From the NCBI RefSeq assembly GCF_015057245.1, contig NZ_SVET01000001.1, positions 310,001 through 374,000 on the forward strand: a DNA stretch of 64,000 nt, read 5' to 3'. Positions 34,965 to 44,993 of this stretch are shown one piece after another. The notes beneath the pieces are model-generated. The model saw only the letters and a program-made list of their open reading frames with translations. It was not told the origin of the DNA and did not search any database. The position numbers and the translations under genes are program-made. Numbering within the stretch: the stretch's first letter is position 1; every line of letters starts with the position of its first letter. The stretch comes from Pseudobutyrivibrio ruminis (GTDB lineage: Bacteria; Bacillota; Clostridia; Lachnospirales; Lachnospiraceae).

Positions 34965-36300
34965 AATTTTTCATAGCCTCCACAAAATTTGATACGAACT
35001 TAGGATTTGATGGATAGTACAAATGAGCAAAGCCCATGTAACTTCCATTTTTGTGATGAATGCATGCCCAAGACCTGCTTCCGGTAGGCTTTGTAGCAAC
35101 GCAATCCTCACCATTATTATCTGTATCATAATAGTGAAATTCATGCCCCTTTATTTCCATACCACTATTATCATCGATTGTAACATAGCCAAATCGAACC
35201 AGCTTGCCAGTCCAATAAGCCTTCCCCTTTAATGCGCCAACCATTTGAAAGCTTGCGCCTTCCTTATCCTGTATTTCATCTAACAAATACATGAATCCGC
35301 CACACTCTGCCAGCGTTGGTATTCCAGAATCTATGTCAGCCTTTATAGCCGACTTCATTTTAGAATTTGCCGAAAGCTCATTAAGATAGTTTTCCGGATA
35401 TCCGCCTCCCAGCAATAGTCCAGAAATATTTTCTGGAAGAGCTTTATCTTTAAGAGGTGAAAACTCTACCAATTCAACGCCATTTTTTTGAAGCATCCTG
35501 AGGTTTTCTCTGTAGTAAAAACAAAAAGCTTCATCTCTTGCCACAGCCAGTCTAATAGGATTCGTATTTACGTTATATTCTATTTCACCATGGCTATCCT
35601 TTTCAACCAATTCATTAGCATCACCAGCTATTTTCAAAAGCTCATCCATAGAAATGTTTTCCGCCAAAAGCTCAGCCACTTTGTTTTGCTGTTCTTTTAA
35701 GTCGGATATTTCTTCTGGAAGAACTAATCCTAAATGCCTGCTTGAAACAAGAATCTGACTGTCATTAGGCATCACTCCAAGACATGTTATTCCAAGCTCC
35801 TCCTCTATGAGAGGCTTTAGAATATTTCCAAAACCTTGCGATGTTTTATTCAGGATTACTGCCTTTATCAGATTGTATTTATCATAATCTAAAAAGCCCT
35901 TTATCTGAGCCAGCACTGATCTGCCTGCTCCTCGGGCATCAACCACAAGAACAATTGGACATTCTAGGGCATTAGCAACATCGTAGCTGGAGCCCATTTC
36001 CTGTATGCCACCAACTCCATCGAATAACCCCATTACTCCTTCAATAACAGCGATGTCGCCTTCGGCCTCCTCAGAAAAAATAGAAACCGTCTTATGCTTA
36101 TCCGTAAAGAAGGTGTCTAAATTGCCAGCCGAAATGCCAAGGACCTGCCTGTGATACATAGGATCAATGTAGTCAGGACCGCACTTAAATGAGCAGGGAT
36201 TCTTCCCTGCATTTTTCAGAGCTTGTAGCAATCCACATGTAATTGTAGTTTTGCCGGAGCCGCTATTTGGCGCAGCAATCATTATTCTTGGAATTGTCAT
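34951..36300 (-). CDS. cbiA: Cobyrinate a,c-diamide synthase
   Basis: ATP- and glutamine-dependent amidation of cobyrinic acid at the a and c side chains. The 449-residue protein has the P-loop-like PNSGSGKTTITCGL (about 11-24), KCGPDYIDPMYH, and a C-terminal class I glutamine amidotransferase domain. That domain shows LGGGYPENYL and the nucleophile cysteine in LAECGGFMYL. GGAGAC precedes the ATG. It lies 14 bp after the CbiJ-CbiET fusion gene. Confidence 0.94.
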   Translation of the reverse strand: MTIPRIMIAAPNSGSGKTTITCGLLQALKNAGKNPCSFKCGPDYIDPMYHRQVLGISAGNLDTFFTDKHKTVSIFSEEAEGDIAVIEGVMGLFDGVGGIQEMGSSYDVANALECPIVLVVDARGAGRSVLAQIKGFLDYDKYNLIKAVILNKTSQGFGNILKPLIEEELGITCLGVMPNDSQILVSSRHLGLVLPEEISDLKEQQNKVAELLAENISMDELLKIAGDANELVEKDSHGEIEYNVNTNPIRLAVARDEAFCFYYRENLRMLQKNGVELVEFSPLKDKALPENISGLLLGGGYPENYLNELSANSKMKSAIKADIDSGIPTLAECGGFMYLLDEIQDKEGASFQMVGALKGKAYWTGKLVRFGYVTIDDNSGMEIKGHEFHYYDTDNNGEDCVATKPTGSRSWACIHHKNGSYMGFAHLYYPSNPKFVSNFVEAMKNYGRN

Positions 36301-36314
36301 TTTGTCTCCAATAT

Positions 36315-38357
36315 CTATAGTGTAAATGTAGCAATGTAAACAGGATTCTGACCCTGTAATATGTTGTAGTCTCCTGCTTTTTTAGCTTTACTTACTGCAA
36401 TCTGTACTACATCAACATCATTAAAATTATACTTCTTAATCACAGAATTAATCTCTGCAATAGTCTCGATTGTAACGGAATTAATGACTACCTTAATTGG
36501 CTTTTCATACTTCATCAATACCTGCAAAATATCCTCAAGTCTGCCTCCGCTTCCGCCAATAAAAACATGGGTTGGTGCTGGCAAATCATGAAGTGAATCT
36601 GGTGCGATACCAGAAATCAAATGAACATTTTTCAAACCGAACTTATCAATATTCTTTTGAATAAGCTGACATGCTTCTGGCTTGAATTCTACTGCGTAAA
36701 CCTGAATCGATGAATCTAATAATCCCATTTCAACAGCAACAGAACCGCTTCCACTTCCAATGTCGTAGCAAACAGCATTTTTTGTAATCTGCAATTTGCA
36801 AATTGAAAGAGCTCTAATCTCTTCCTTGGACATAGGAACTTTATCTCTATCAAAAACTACATCCAAAAGTCCTGGAGTAAGAACCTTTGCTTCCGGTTTG
36901 TTATTTTTAATAAATACAGTGGAAAGTCCATCTTCATTGAAGTTGCCACACTTATCTATTGAAAGTCTTTGAACCTTTTCATCAGCATAAAGATTTGTTC
37001 CAACAAGTATTGAAAATCTTGGAGTTCCAGCTGTATCAAGATTCTTTAGGATTTCACCTATTGCCCTAACATCCTTACTGCCTGATGTTATGACAAACAC
37101 TTTTTCATTGTGTTTTATTTGCTCAGTAAGTAGAGGCATCCACAATTGTTCTTCAACACCATGGGTGCTTAGAAGCTTTGCATCCTGCCACGACTCACCA
37201 ATTCTGGCAGCCAAGGCACTAATTGATGATATTCCAGGTAGAATGTTTGCTTTGAGAAGTGGCTCTTTATCAAGTGCCTCCTTTAGCTTTTTAGCTCCGC
37301 TGTAGAAGCCTGTGTCTCCTGAGAATAATACAACTGCTTTTTTCGTACCAAACTTTATATCAGCAGCTAGCTCACTTAGCTTAGGTATAATATCTTTGGC
37401 TAGATAATATGGGAATTTCTTGCTATCGGTTTCTATACCTACAAGCATTCTAGGAGCGCCAAAAATATAATCTGCTTCAAGGATAGCCTGTTCTACTTCT
37501 GCTGTAATTGAACCAAATCCCATGCCAAAGCCTGCTAAGGTAACATAGATTTTGGTATCAACTCCCTCTACTACACCATATTCAGTTGATTTGATTCCAA
37601 AAAGCTGAAGTACTTTATCTCTCGTCTCAAAAAGTGAATACCCTTTCACCTTTTCTTCCGGCCTTCTGATGATGTAGGTAGGAATCTGAGCTTTGTTTGC
37701 AGCAACAATACGAGCTGCCTCCCCGCTTGCCTTTCCTCCCTCTTTCATTACAAGTACTTTCGCTTCACTTTCCCGTAGAAATGAAAGATTCATTCCAGCC
37801 GAAAATGGCCCCTGCATTGCAATAATCTGACTTCCCTTCAGCCCATTTTCACTGCAGATGCGAATACTCTCTTCACTAGGAATCACTCTTGCTATGATTC
37901 GTTCTCTTATTGATTCATTTTTGCAAAATACAGCCAGCTCCTTGCTACCTGTTGTAAGGAAAATTTTTCCATTTATTTTTTCTAAAGCAGCGGCGCATTC
38001 TTCTGTGGTATCAAAAAATGTACAGTTGCTGTAATCTACATTTTCTTCATCCCTAACAACTCTGAAAAAAGGTACATCCTTGTATGCGAAAATCGCCGAT
38101 TCGATTTCCTGCTTAACTACCTCTGCAAAGGGATGTGTGGCATCTATAATGGCATCTGGATTTACCTCAGAAAACAGCTTTGCCATTTCCTTGAAATCCA
38201 TTCTTCCGCATCTAACCTGGATGTATTCAGAAGACTCAAGCTGTTGCTTGCCATATTCAGTGGCAACGCAATAAACCGAACCAATTTGCTCGTGAGCTAA
38301 TGATTCAGCAAGAATTCTTCCCTCTGTTGTTCCACCAAAAATGATTACCTTTTTCAT
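36315..38357 (-). CDS. CbiJ-CbiE-CbiT fusion: precorrin-6A reductase plus C5,C15-methyltransferase/decarboxylase
   Basis: A 680-residue three-part enzyme. Residues 1 to about 250 match precorrin-6A reductase (CbiJ/CobK), with FGGTTEGR at 8-15 and DATHPFAEVV near 92. Residues about 268-465 match CbiE (VTLAGFGMG, FSGDTGFYSGA and LPGISS). Residues about 490-680 match CbiT, with the SAM loop YDIGSGSGSVAVEMG and FIGGSGG. CbiE and CbiT often occur fused as CobL; adding CbiJ at the N-terminus joins three consecutive ring-contraction-stage activities. The gene overlaps cbiH by one base. Confidence 0.9.
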   Translation of the reverse strand: MKKVIIFGGTTEGRILAESLAHEQIGSVYCVATEYGKQQLESSEYIQVRCGRMDFKEMAKLFSEVNPDAIIDATHPFAEVVKQEIESAIFAYKDVPFFRVVRDEENVDYSNCTFFDTTEECAAALEKINGKIFLTTGSKELAVFCKNESIRERIIARVIPSEESIRICSENGLKGSQIIAMQGPFSAGMNLSFLRESEAKVLVMKEGGKASGEAARIVAANKAQIPTYIIRRPEEKVKGYSLFETRDKVLQLFGIKSTEYGVVEGVDTKIYVTLAGFGMGFGSITAEVEQAILEADYIFGAPRMLVGIETDSKKFPYYLAKDIIPKLSELAADIKFGTKKAVVLFSGDTGFYSGAKKLKEALDKEPLLKANILPGISSISALAARIGESWQDAKLLSTHGVEEQLWMPLLTEQIKHNEKVFVITSGSKDVRAIGEILKNLDTAGTPRFSILVGTNLYADEKVQRLSIDKCGNFNEDGLSTVFIKNNKPEAKVLTPGLLDVVFDRDKVPMSKEEIRALSICKLQITKNAVCYDIGSGSGSVAVEMGLLDSSIQVYAVEFKPEACQLIQKNIDKFGLKNVHLISGIAPDSLHDLPAPTHVFIGGSGGRLEDILQVLMKYEKPIKVVINSVTIETIAEINSVIKKYNFNDVDVVQIAVSKAKKAGDYNILQGQNPVYIATFTL

Positions 38358-39106
38358 TAGATTTCATACCCTCTTTTTGTAACTAACTTCCCCTGAATAA
38401 TTTCACTTTTACTGTTTCCAACAAACACAGTAGTGAACATATTCACCTGAGCATTCTTAAGCTCCTCAAGAGTGCAGACAACAGTTTTTGTGCCTTCTCT
38501 ACCAATATTTTCAACATAGCCGCAGGCTCTGTTTTTATCTGCTCCCGCATCCAGCATGATTTGACATGCCTTTTCTAAATAGTCATGTCGCTTTTTGCTT
38601 GAAGGATTATAAATTGCCATTGCAAAATCCCCCTGAATTGCAGCTATAAGTCTGCGTTCGATGGTCTCCCATGGTGTAAGTAAATCACTGAGACTAATTA
38701 CGCAAAAATCATGATTAATTGGTGCCCCAAGCTGGGCTGCACCTGAGATTGCAGCTGTCACTCCTGGAATAACAGTAATGTCATCTGCGGTGATATTCTG
38801 GGACTCATATTCAGGTAATAGCTCGTACATTGGTGCGGCCATACCGTAGACTCCTGCATCTCCACTGCAAATAAAAGCAACTATCTTCCCGTCCTTTGCA
38901 AAATCATAGCAGGCTTTACATCTTTCAACTTCCTGTCTCATAGGTGTAGTGAAAAACTCCTTATCAGGGAAATGTTCCTTTACCAAATCAATATATACTG
39001 TATATCCAACAATCACATCAGCATTTTTCATAGCCTGATATGCTTCGTCTGTCATCATTTCTTTGTATCCTGGCCCCATGCCAATGATATAAATATGTCC
39101 TGTCAT
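38357..39106 (-). CDS. cbiH: Cobalt-factor III / precorrin-3B C17-methyltransferase
   Basis: SAM-dependent methylation with ring contraction in the anaerobic route. The 249-residue tetrapyrrole methylase has GMGPGYKEMMTDEA (about 9-22), VGYTVYIDLV, CSGDAGVYGMAAPMYE (about 80-95) and AIYNPSSKKRHDYL. These separate it from CbiF. AGGAGG precedes the ATG. It sits 12 bp after cbiG. Confidence 0.93.
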   Translation of the reverse strand: MTGHIYIIGMGPGYKEMMTDEAYQAMKNADVIVGYTVYIDLVKEHFPDKEFFTTPMRQEVERCKACYDFAKDGKIVAFICSGDAGVYGMAAPMYELLPEYESQNITADDITVIPGVTAAISGAAQLGAPINHDFCVISLSDLLTPWETIERRLIAAIQGDFAMAIYNPSSKKRHDYLEKACQIMLDAGADKNRACGYVENIGREGTKTVVCTLEELKNAQVNMFTTVFVGNSKSEIIQGKLVTKRGYEI

Positions 39107-39118
39107 TAATCCTCCTGA

Positions 39119-40123
39119 TTAAAACTTTAAGTCTATTGTCTTTCTAGTTGCTGCTGCAAGAGTAATACCATTGTCAGCTTTCTTTTCAAGTACTAAGTCT
39201 CTACTTGTCAGCCCTGCCCCAAGCACTGCTGCACGCTCACAAACATTTGAAACCCCAACAGTATCTTTTACAAATTCTGAGTCTGGGAAATCTCCATTTA
39301 TCTGTTCAAGCTCCTTTGATGTGTATGTTAAAAACTTAGCTCCAAAAAACTGAGCAAGCTTTATCAAACCAATTTCATTTTCCTTTACATCGATGGTGGA
39401 AATGGCATAGAGATTTTCTCTGAGATATTCGATTGAATACTCGCAGGTCACATATGTCAGAAGCTCTTTAAAGCTCTTCCCCTTTTTGCATCCCATGCCA
39501 AGAACCAATCGCTTTGGTATCAATGTAAAGCCAGCAGTTGCCTCATCTGAGATAACCACATCAGCCTTTCCCTTTTCTATTATTTCTACCTCTTTAGGAA
39601 CCTGGCCTACAATATTGTTGTCTATCTTTGTTTTGATGGATATCTTTCCACCGTTTAAAACCTTTTTAGAGATATCCTTTATTCCATCTTTATTTATTAT
39701 CTTTAATCCATTGTCTCTAGCAAATACATCTACTGCAAACAGATTGTTGATATCTGTAGCCGTTGTAATAATAAGCCCAGCATCAAGTGCTGCTGCAATG
39801 GTAGCTGCTATATCATTTGCCATGCCAAAATGACCCGACAAAATAGGAATAACATTTCTTCCAAGCTCATCAATAACAATTACCGGACTGTCGGAAAGCT
39901 TGTTTGTAACATATGAAGCAATTGTTCTAACTGCTATACCTGTTGCACATATAAAAACGAGAGGTGTATGGCACTCGAAGGCTTCCTTTGTCCATACTGA
40001 TAAATCCATATCATCTGGCTTTTCTTCAATGATTAAATCCTTGCAGCCAGCCTTAAGCTTTTCAAAAGTACTTTTTCCGTTTTTTGTAAAATAGGTAACC
40101 CCAACAATAAGCTTAATACTCAT
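39119..40123 (-). CDS. cbiG: Cobalt-precorrin-5A hydrolase
   Basis: Opens the ring lactone and releases acetaldehyde in the anaerobic pathway. The 334-residue protein has an N-terminal variable part, then the conserved FICATGIAVRTIA, ILSGHFGMANDIA and TATDINNLFAVD, and a C-terminal domain starting LVLGMGCKKGK. I start it at ATG 40121-40123 with AAGGAGT 7 nt upstream. A longer frame reaching into cbiF would add 28 residues without family similarity. It is separated from cbiF by 1 bp. Confidence 0.92.
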   Translation of the reverse strand: MSIKLIVGVTYFTKNGKSTFEKLKAGCKDLIIEEKPDDMDLSVWTKEAFECHTPLVFICATGIAVRTIASYVTNKLSDSPVIVIDELGRNVIPILSGHFGMANDIAATIAAALDAGLIITTATDINNLFAVDVFARDNGLKIINKDGIKDISKKVLNGGKISIKTKIDNNIVGQVPKEVEIIEKGKADVVISDEATAGFTLIPKRLVLGMGCKKGKSFKELLTYVTCEYSIEYLRENLYAISTIDVKENEIGLIKLAQFFGAKFLTYTSKELEQINGDFPDSEFVKDTVGVSNVCERAAVLGAGLTSRDLVLEKKADNGITLAAATRKTIDLKF

Positions 40124-40124
40124 C

Positions 40125-40883
40125 CTAACTCCTTGCTTTTCTAAACCCTGTCTCGAAGTCTGCTGAATACAATTTTGATAACGCATATCCGGATTTAGAA
40201 ATAACATCCCCTACTAAAACTACTGCTAAATTTTTGATACCATTTGCATCTGCTGTTTCAGCTAAAGTACCTACTGTACAAATGAATTTCTTTTCATCTG
40301 GCCAAGATGCCTTGTACACTATGGCAGCAGGTGTATCCTTTGAGTACCCTCCCTCTATAAGACGCTTTGAAAGCTCATCCATCATTCCACTGCTAAGATA
40401 GATGGCCATTGATGCGCCATGTGCCGCAAAGCTTTCGATTGATTCCTTTTTAGGAACTGGAGTCCTACCTTCCATTCTTGTAATAATAAGAGACTGACTA
40501 ATCTCTGGAAGTGTATATTCAAGATTCAAACTAGCTGCTGCACCAAAGCATGCACTAACACCTGGGCAGCTCTCATAGGCAAGTCCTCTCTCATCCAGCA
40601 CATGCATCTGCTCCTGAACGGCACCATAGATGCTTGGCTCTCCAGTGTGAAGCCGAACTACGTTTTTACCTTCCTCTGTGGCCTTTACCATCACATCCAT
40701 AACTTCATCTAATGTCATGGTGGCACTATTAAATATTTGGCAGTCCTCACTAGCGTAATCCAGTAACTGTGGATTAACAAGTGATCCCGCATATACGATA
40801 ACATCAGCACTCTTTAAAAGGTTCATACCTCTTACAGTAATTAAGTCTGCTGCACCGCATCCTGCTCCAACAAAATAAATCAT
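40125..40883 (-). CDS. cbiF: Cobalt-precorrin-4 C11-methyltransferase
   Basis: A tetrapyrrole methylase of 252 residues using SAM. FVGAGCGAADLITVRG (4-19), HTGEPSIYGAVQEQM (about 79-93), CPGVSACFGAAA and the ITRMEGRTPVP region are characteristic of CbiF/CobM. It overlaps cbiD by 4 bp (ATGA), indicating coupling. Confidence 0.94.
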   Translation of the reverse strand: MIYFVGAGCGAADLITVRGMNLLKSADVIVYAGSLVNPQLLDYASEDCQIFNSATMTLDEVMDVMVKATEEGKNVVRLHTGEPSIYGAVQEQMHVLDERGLAYESCPGVSACFGAAASLNLEYTLPEISQSLIITRMEGRTPVPKKESIESFAAHGASMAIYLSSGMMDELSKRLIEGGYSKDTPAAIVYKASWPDEKKFICTVGTLAETADANGIKNLAVVLVGDVISKSGYALSKLYSADFETGFRKARS

Positions 40884-41998
40884 CTAATCTCCTCTAATAT
40901 AGCTTTGGCCCTTTCTGATTCTGCCAATAAGCCAAACTCATTTGAATATAAAATACATTGGATTTTTATACGACCTTGTGCTCTAAAGTTCAGATAGAAC
41001 AAAATCTTCTCAAGTACAATATCCATGGTCTCCTTCAAAAGACCTGCATTCTCTATTACATGTAATGCCTCTTCTGTATTAAGGCAATCTAATATCTTGA
41101 TAGCTACTGCTGCATCCGCGCCTGCTCGTATAGCACAGCTGGCAAGAATTTCCATTCGCGAATCTGCCTCATGGGAATGGGTATTCATTATTCCCCCTGC
41201 AACCTTTACAAGCTTACCTATGTGTCCTGTAATAAGCATTGTTTCAAATCCCAGGTCACAAACCATATCAACAGTCTCACCAATAAAATTGGAACACTTT
41301 ACACTTTTATCAAGATCATACCCATAATTATCGGCCATAAACTTTAGACCATAGTTGCCTGGGGTTACAATTGCATCTTTCATACCAAGAGCCTTCTTTT
41401 GATTGAGCTCTACCTTAATAGTATCTATCAATGCCTTTGAACTCATAGGCTCTACTATGCCGGTTGTACCAAGTATGGATATTCCACCAACAATACCAAG
41501 CCTTGGGTTGAAGGTCTTGCTTGCCAGCTCTTCTCCTTCTGGAACCGATATTATTATCTTTAAACATCCATTGAAGTCTAGAAGCTTACATACCTCTGAT
41601 ACTTCTTTTATTATCATTTCCCTTGGGACATGGTTGATTGCTGCATTGCCTACCGGTTGGTCCAGCCCTGGTAAGGTAACTCTTCCTACCCCCACGCCTC
41701 CATCAATAATGATAGAGAGGCTGGAATCAGTACTGCATTCCGTTCCCTTATCCTCAATAGATACTGCTGCAACCACATGACTACCTGTTGTAACATCGGG
41801 ATCATCTCCACCATCCTTTACAACACTGCAGCTCACCTGATTCTCATTTAAAGTAATGTCTACTATATCTGCATCAAACATTATCTTTGCGGGAGTCTCT
41901 ATACTGATTTTTTCTTTTTTAGTTCCTGTTAAAAGCATATATGTAGCTGCCTTTGCTGCTGCAGCTGCACAGCTTCCTGTGGTAAAGCCTTTTTTCAT
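40880..41998 (-). CDS. cbiD: Cobalt-precorrin-5B C1-methyltransferase
   Basis: SAM-dependent methylation at C1, unique to the anaerobic route. The 372-residue protein begins with the signature GFTTGSCAAAAAKAA (4-18). It also has GGDDPDVTTG, GGVGVGRVTLPGL and GNYGLKFMADNYG, and the ITGHIGKLVKVAGGIMNTHS motif is read in two parts around residue 262. GAGGTG precedes the ATG. The presence of cbiD together with cbiG and cbiK marks the oxygen-independent pathway. Confidence 0.95.
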   Translation of the reverse strand: MKKGFTTGSCAAAAAKAATYMLLTGTKKEKISIETPAKIMFDADIVDITLNENQVSCSVVKDGGDDPDVTTGSHVVAAVSIEDKGTECSTDSSLSIIIDGGVGVGRVTLPGLDQPVGNAAINHVPREMIIKEVSEVCKLLDFNGCLKIIISVPEGEELASKTFNPRLGIVGGISILGTTGIVEPMSSKALIDTIKVELNQKKALGMKDAIVTPGNYGLKFMADNYGYDLDKSVKCSNFIGETVDMVCDLGFETMLITGHIGKLVKVAGGIMNTHSHEADSRMEILASCAIRAGADAAVAIKILDCLNTEEALHVIENAGLLKETMDIVLEKILFYLNFRAQGRIKIQCILYSNEFGLLAESERAKAILEEIR

Positions 41999-42014
41999 TC
42001 TTCACCTCAATTTG

Positions 42015-42647
42015 TTATTTATCTAAATTATACAGTATGGCATTTACGATAGCAGCCGCTATGTTGCTGCCGCCCTTTCTGCCTTCGTTGATAATGTATG
42101 GCACATCTGAATTTAAGAATAGCTCTTTGGCTGCAACCACATTAACGAACCCTACTGGCACTCCTATTACAAACTCTGGAGTGAATTTGCCTTCGGTCAT
42201 TTGCTCATACAAAGATATTAATGCTGTAGGTGCATTGCCTATTGCAAATATTACCGGTACATTTAAACTGGCAGCTCGTTCCATAGATACAGTGGCACGG
42301 GTAACCTGACGTTCCTTTGCTTCCTTTGCCACATCCTCATCTGCCATAAAGCAATGAATTAGCCCGCCATATTCTGCCAAACGTTTTTTATTAATACCTG
42401 ACAAAGCCATATTGGTGTCTGTAACTATATGAGCACCATTTCGTATTAGCTCTTTTGCTTTTTCTATAGCGCCCTCTGAGTAGCGCATAGTATTGGCATA
42501 ATCAAAGTCTGCACTAGTATGTATCACTCTTTTTGTGATAGGTTCCTGCTCCTTATCTAAGGTGATACCCATAGCCTGCAACTCTTTACCTATTATTTCA
42601 AAACTGCGTTTTTCTATTTCCGTTGGTAAAACGTATTCTATCTCCAT
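42015..42647 (-). CDS. cbiC: Cobalt-precorrin-8 methylmutase
   Basis: Moves a methyl group from C11 to C12 to give cobyrinic acid. The 210-residue protein has the catalytic histidine in RVIHTSADFDY (about 45-55), TDTNMALSGINK, GNAPTALISLYE and the C-terminal GRKGGSNIAAAIVNA. All are diagnostic. It lies 16 bp before cbiD and 13 bp after cbiP. Confidence 0.95.
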   Translation of the reverse strand: MEIEYVLPTEIEKRSFEIIGKELQAMGITLDKEQEPITKRVIHTSADFDYANTMRYSEGAIEKAKELIRNGAHIVTDTNMALSGINKKRLAEYGGLIHCFMADEDVAKEAKERQVTRATVSMERAASLNVPVIFAIGNAPTALISLYEQMTEGKFTPEFVIGVPVGFVNVVAAKELFLNSDVPYIINEGRKGGSNIAAAIVNAILYNLDK

Positions 42648-42660
42648 TTATTTACCTGCT

Positions 42661-44202
42661 TTACTTAATAAGACTATATATAAAATCCATGTCCAAATTA
42701 TTTCTTACAACATCTGCAAGCTTATCGTACTCAGCTTCCTTTATTGCATTAAAATCATAATCCTGAGCCTTAATCGCAACTCCCTTTTTTGACGCAAGCG
42801 CCTCTACCAGCCTGTATGCCAAATCTCCATTATCGAAAATACCATGTACGTAGGTTCCAAGGATGTTGCCATTTTGTACAAGGATGATATTCCCCTCATC
42901 ATCTCGCTCTACCAAATCAGGAGACTCTTCCTTAGAAAAAGTATCTTCTATAGCATCATAATCTATGTTTGTTATACCATTGTGAATCTCATAGCCTATG
43001 AACTCCTCACCTGATAATGATTCATAGATGCCTGTAAGGTCATCGAAGCAATCCTCTGTTTGACTGCGATGCTTAGATGACTGTAATGTTGTTATCAGTG
43101 GAAGTAGACCTAATCCTCTGATAGAAGAAAGAGCAAGTCCATCCTCTGATTCGTTCTCCACGCCCTCTGGATCCAATATGGTATTTCCCATCATTTGGAA
43201 GCCACCGCATATTCCAACAACTGGACCATTTACAGAGAATTGATTAATTGCAGCTTCCATTCCCGATTCTCTCATCCACTTCATATCAGAAATGGTATTC
43301 TTGCTACCAGGGATAATAACTAAATCCGCCCCTTCTATCTCTCTAGGATTATTTACAAACCTAACCTTTACACCATTAATACTTTCAAATGGAGCTACAT
43401 CTGTGAAATTTGAAATTCTAGGAAGTCGAATAACCGCTATGTCTATTAAAGACTCCGAGCTGCTATCCCATTTATTATCAAGCCTCTCGCTAAGGCTATC
43501 CTCATCATCTATCATAAGATGAACATATGGAACTGTACCTACTACCGGCACTTTTCCCATATCTTCTATCATAGTGATTCCTGAATCCAGTAGACTCTTG
43601 TCCCCTCTAAACTTATTTATTACAAGGCCCTTTACTCTGGCCCTTTCATCCTCTTCCAAAAGCTCTAGTGTGCCAAGGAGCTGCGCAAATACACCACCTC
43701 TATCTATATCCCCAACAAGGATAACTGGTGCATCCACAAGCTTTGCCATGCCCATATTCACAATATCATCTGATTTCAGATTTATTTCTGCTGGGCTACC
43801 TGCCCCTTCTATTACAATAACATCTGCCCATTCTTGAAGCTTATTGTAGGCAGTCATAATATCTGGCACTAACTGCTTTTTATATGCAAAGTAGTCTCTG
43901 GCACTCATATTGCCAACTACCTCACCATTTACAATGACCTGTGAGCCTACATCATTTGTTGGCTTGAGCAGTATAGGGTTCATATATACGCTATGAGCAA
44001 CCCCTGCACATTCTGCCTGCATAGCCTGGGCTCTGCCAAGCTCCAACCCATCAGCTGTAACAAAAGAATTGAGAGCCATGTTCTGGGATTTAAAAGGAGC
44101 AACCTTCAATCCGTCCTGTGCAAAGACTCTACATAGTCCTCCTACTAACAAGCTTTTACCTACATTTGACATAGTCCCCTGGACCATTATTACTTTTGAC
44201 AT
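42661..44202 (-). CDS. cbiP: Adenosylcobyric acid synthase
   Basis: Amidates four peripheral carboxylates using glutamine and ATP. The 513-residue protein starts VMVQGTMSNVGKSLLVGGLCR-like (P-loop near 6-14). It continues FKSQNMALNSF and EGAGSPAEINL. The C-terminal glutamine amidotransferase domain has IPGSKNT and the nucleophile in GICGGFQMMG (about 329). It overlaps the ATP-binding gene by 13 bp. GAGAGG precedes the ATG. Confidence 0.95.
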   Translation of the reverse strand: MSKVIMVQGTMSNVGKSLLVGGLCRVFAQDGLKVAPFKSQNMALNSFVTADGLELGRAQAMQAECAGVAHSVYMNPILLKPTNDVGSQVIVNGEVVGNMSARDYFAYKKQLVPDIMTAYNKLQEWADVIVIEGAGSPAEINLKSDDIVNMGMAKLVDAPVILVGDIDRGGVFAQLLGTLELLEEDERARVKGLVINKFRGDKSLLDSGITMIEDMGKVPVVGTVPYVHLMIDDEDSLSERLDNKWDSSSESLIDIAVIRLPRISNFTDVAPFESINGVKVRFVNNPREIEGADLVIIPGSKNTISDMKWMRESGMEAAINQFSVNGPVVGICGGFQMMGNTILDPEGVENESEDGLALSSIRGLGLLPLITTLQSSKHRSQTEDCFDDLTGIYESLSGEEFIGYEIHNGITNIDYDAIEDTFSKEESPDLVERDDEGNIILVQNGNILGTYVHGIFDNGDLAYRLVEALASKKGVAIKAQDYDFNAIKEAEYDKLADVVRNNLDMDFIYSLIK

Positions 44203-44993
44203 ATCAACCTCTCAAGGGCCTGGGCATACTGCCACAAGCCTTCTGCCATAATCTTTCCTTCGCCTGATGCCATATGATACATAACTTCAAGATTTTCTCC
44301 TGTGAGAATCTCCTTAGGCGAACCTATTTTATAAACACTATTATCGTATATACCAATTACCGCATCTGCTATTGCCGGTACAAATTCCAGTTCATGGATG
44401 GACATTACGACTGCTTTATTCTGCTCCTTAGCAAGCCTTCTAATAATAGATAGAATATCGAGCTTAAACTGAATATCCAAAAAGGATGTAGGCTCATCTA
44501 GAATCATAATATCCGTATCCTGACATATTGCTCTTGCAAGCATTACTCGCTGTCGTTGACCATCACTGACTTTAGAAAAATCTTCATTTACTATGGTACC
44601 AGCACCAACTAAATCTATGGCATATGCGATAGCTTCTCTATCATCGTCACTGAGAATTCCCAGTCTACCTGTATATGGATAGCGACCTGTAGCCACCACA
44701 TCGTAGCAGGTCATAAGCTCTGGATGAATTCGTTCTGTCGTAACCATAGAAACCTTTTTTGCCATAGCTTCCTCGTTAATCTCAGAATCATCCATATCGC
44801 AAATGCGAATATTTCCATCAAGCTTATTAAGCTGTCTTGTGATTGTTTTTAGTATTGTTGATTTGCCTGCTCCGTTTGCTCCAACTACCGCTATTATCTC
44901 CCCAGCCTTTACATCAAAAGAAACCTGCTTTACAACAGGCTGTCCTTTTTTATATCCCACTTCAAGGGCTATCGTACTAAGTTTTTTATCCAC
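44190..44993 (-). CDS. ABC transporter ATP-binding protein, corrinoid/cobalamin-type (BtuD-like)
   Basis: The 267-residue ATPase has Walker A GANGAGKST (about 38-46), signature VSDGQRQRV (about 143-151), Walker B MILDEPTSFLD and the H-loop MSIHELEF. The FecE/BtuD-type spacing and its place between a FecCD permease and cbiP indicate corrinoid or cobalt-chelate import. It overlaps the permease gene by 8 bp and cbiP by 13 bp, so the three are coupled. The substrate is inferred from context. Confidence 0.9.
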   Translation of the reverse strand: MDKKLSTIALEVGYKKGQPVVKQVSFDVKAGEIIAVVGANGAGKSTILKTITRQLNKLDGNIRICDMDDSEINEEAMAKKVSMVTTERIHPELMTCYDVVATGRYPYTGRLGILSDDDREAIAYAIDLVGAGTIVNEDFSKVSDGQRQRVMLARAICQDTDIMILDEPTSFLDIQFKLDILSIIRRLAKEQNKAVVMSIHELEFVPAIADAVIGIYDNSVYKIGSPKEILTGENLEVMYHMASGEGKIMAEGLWQYAQALERLICQK

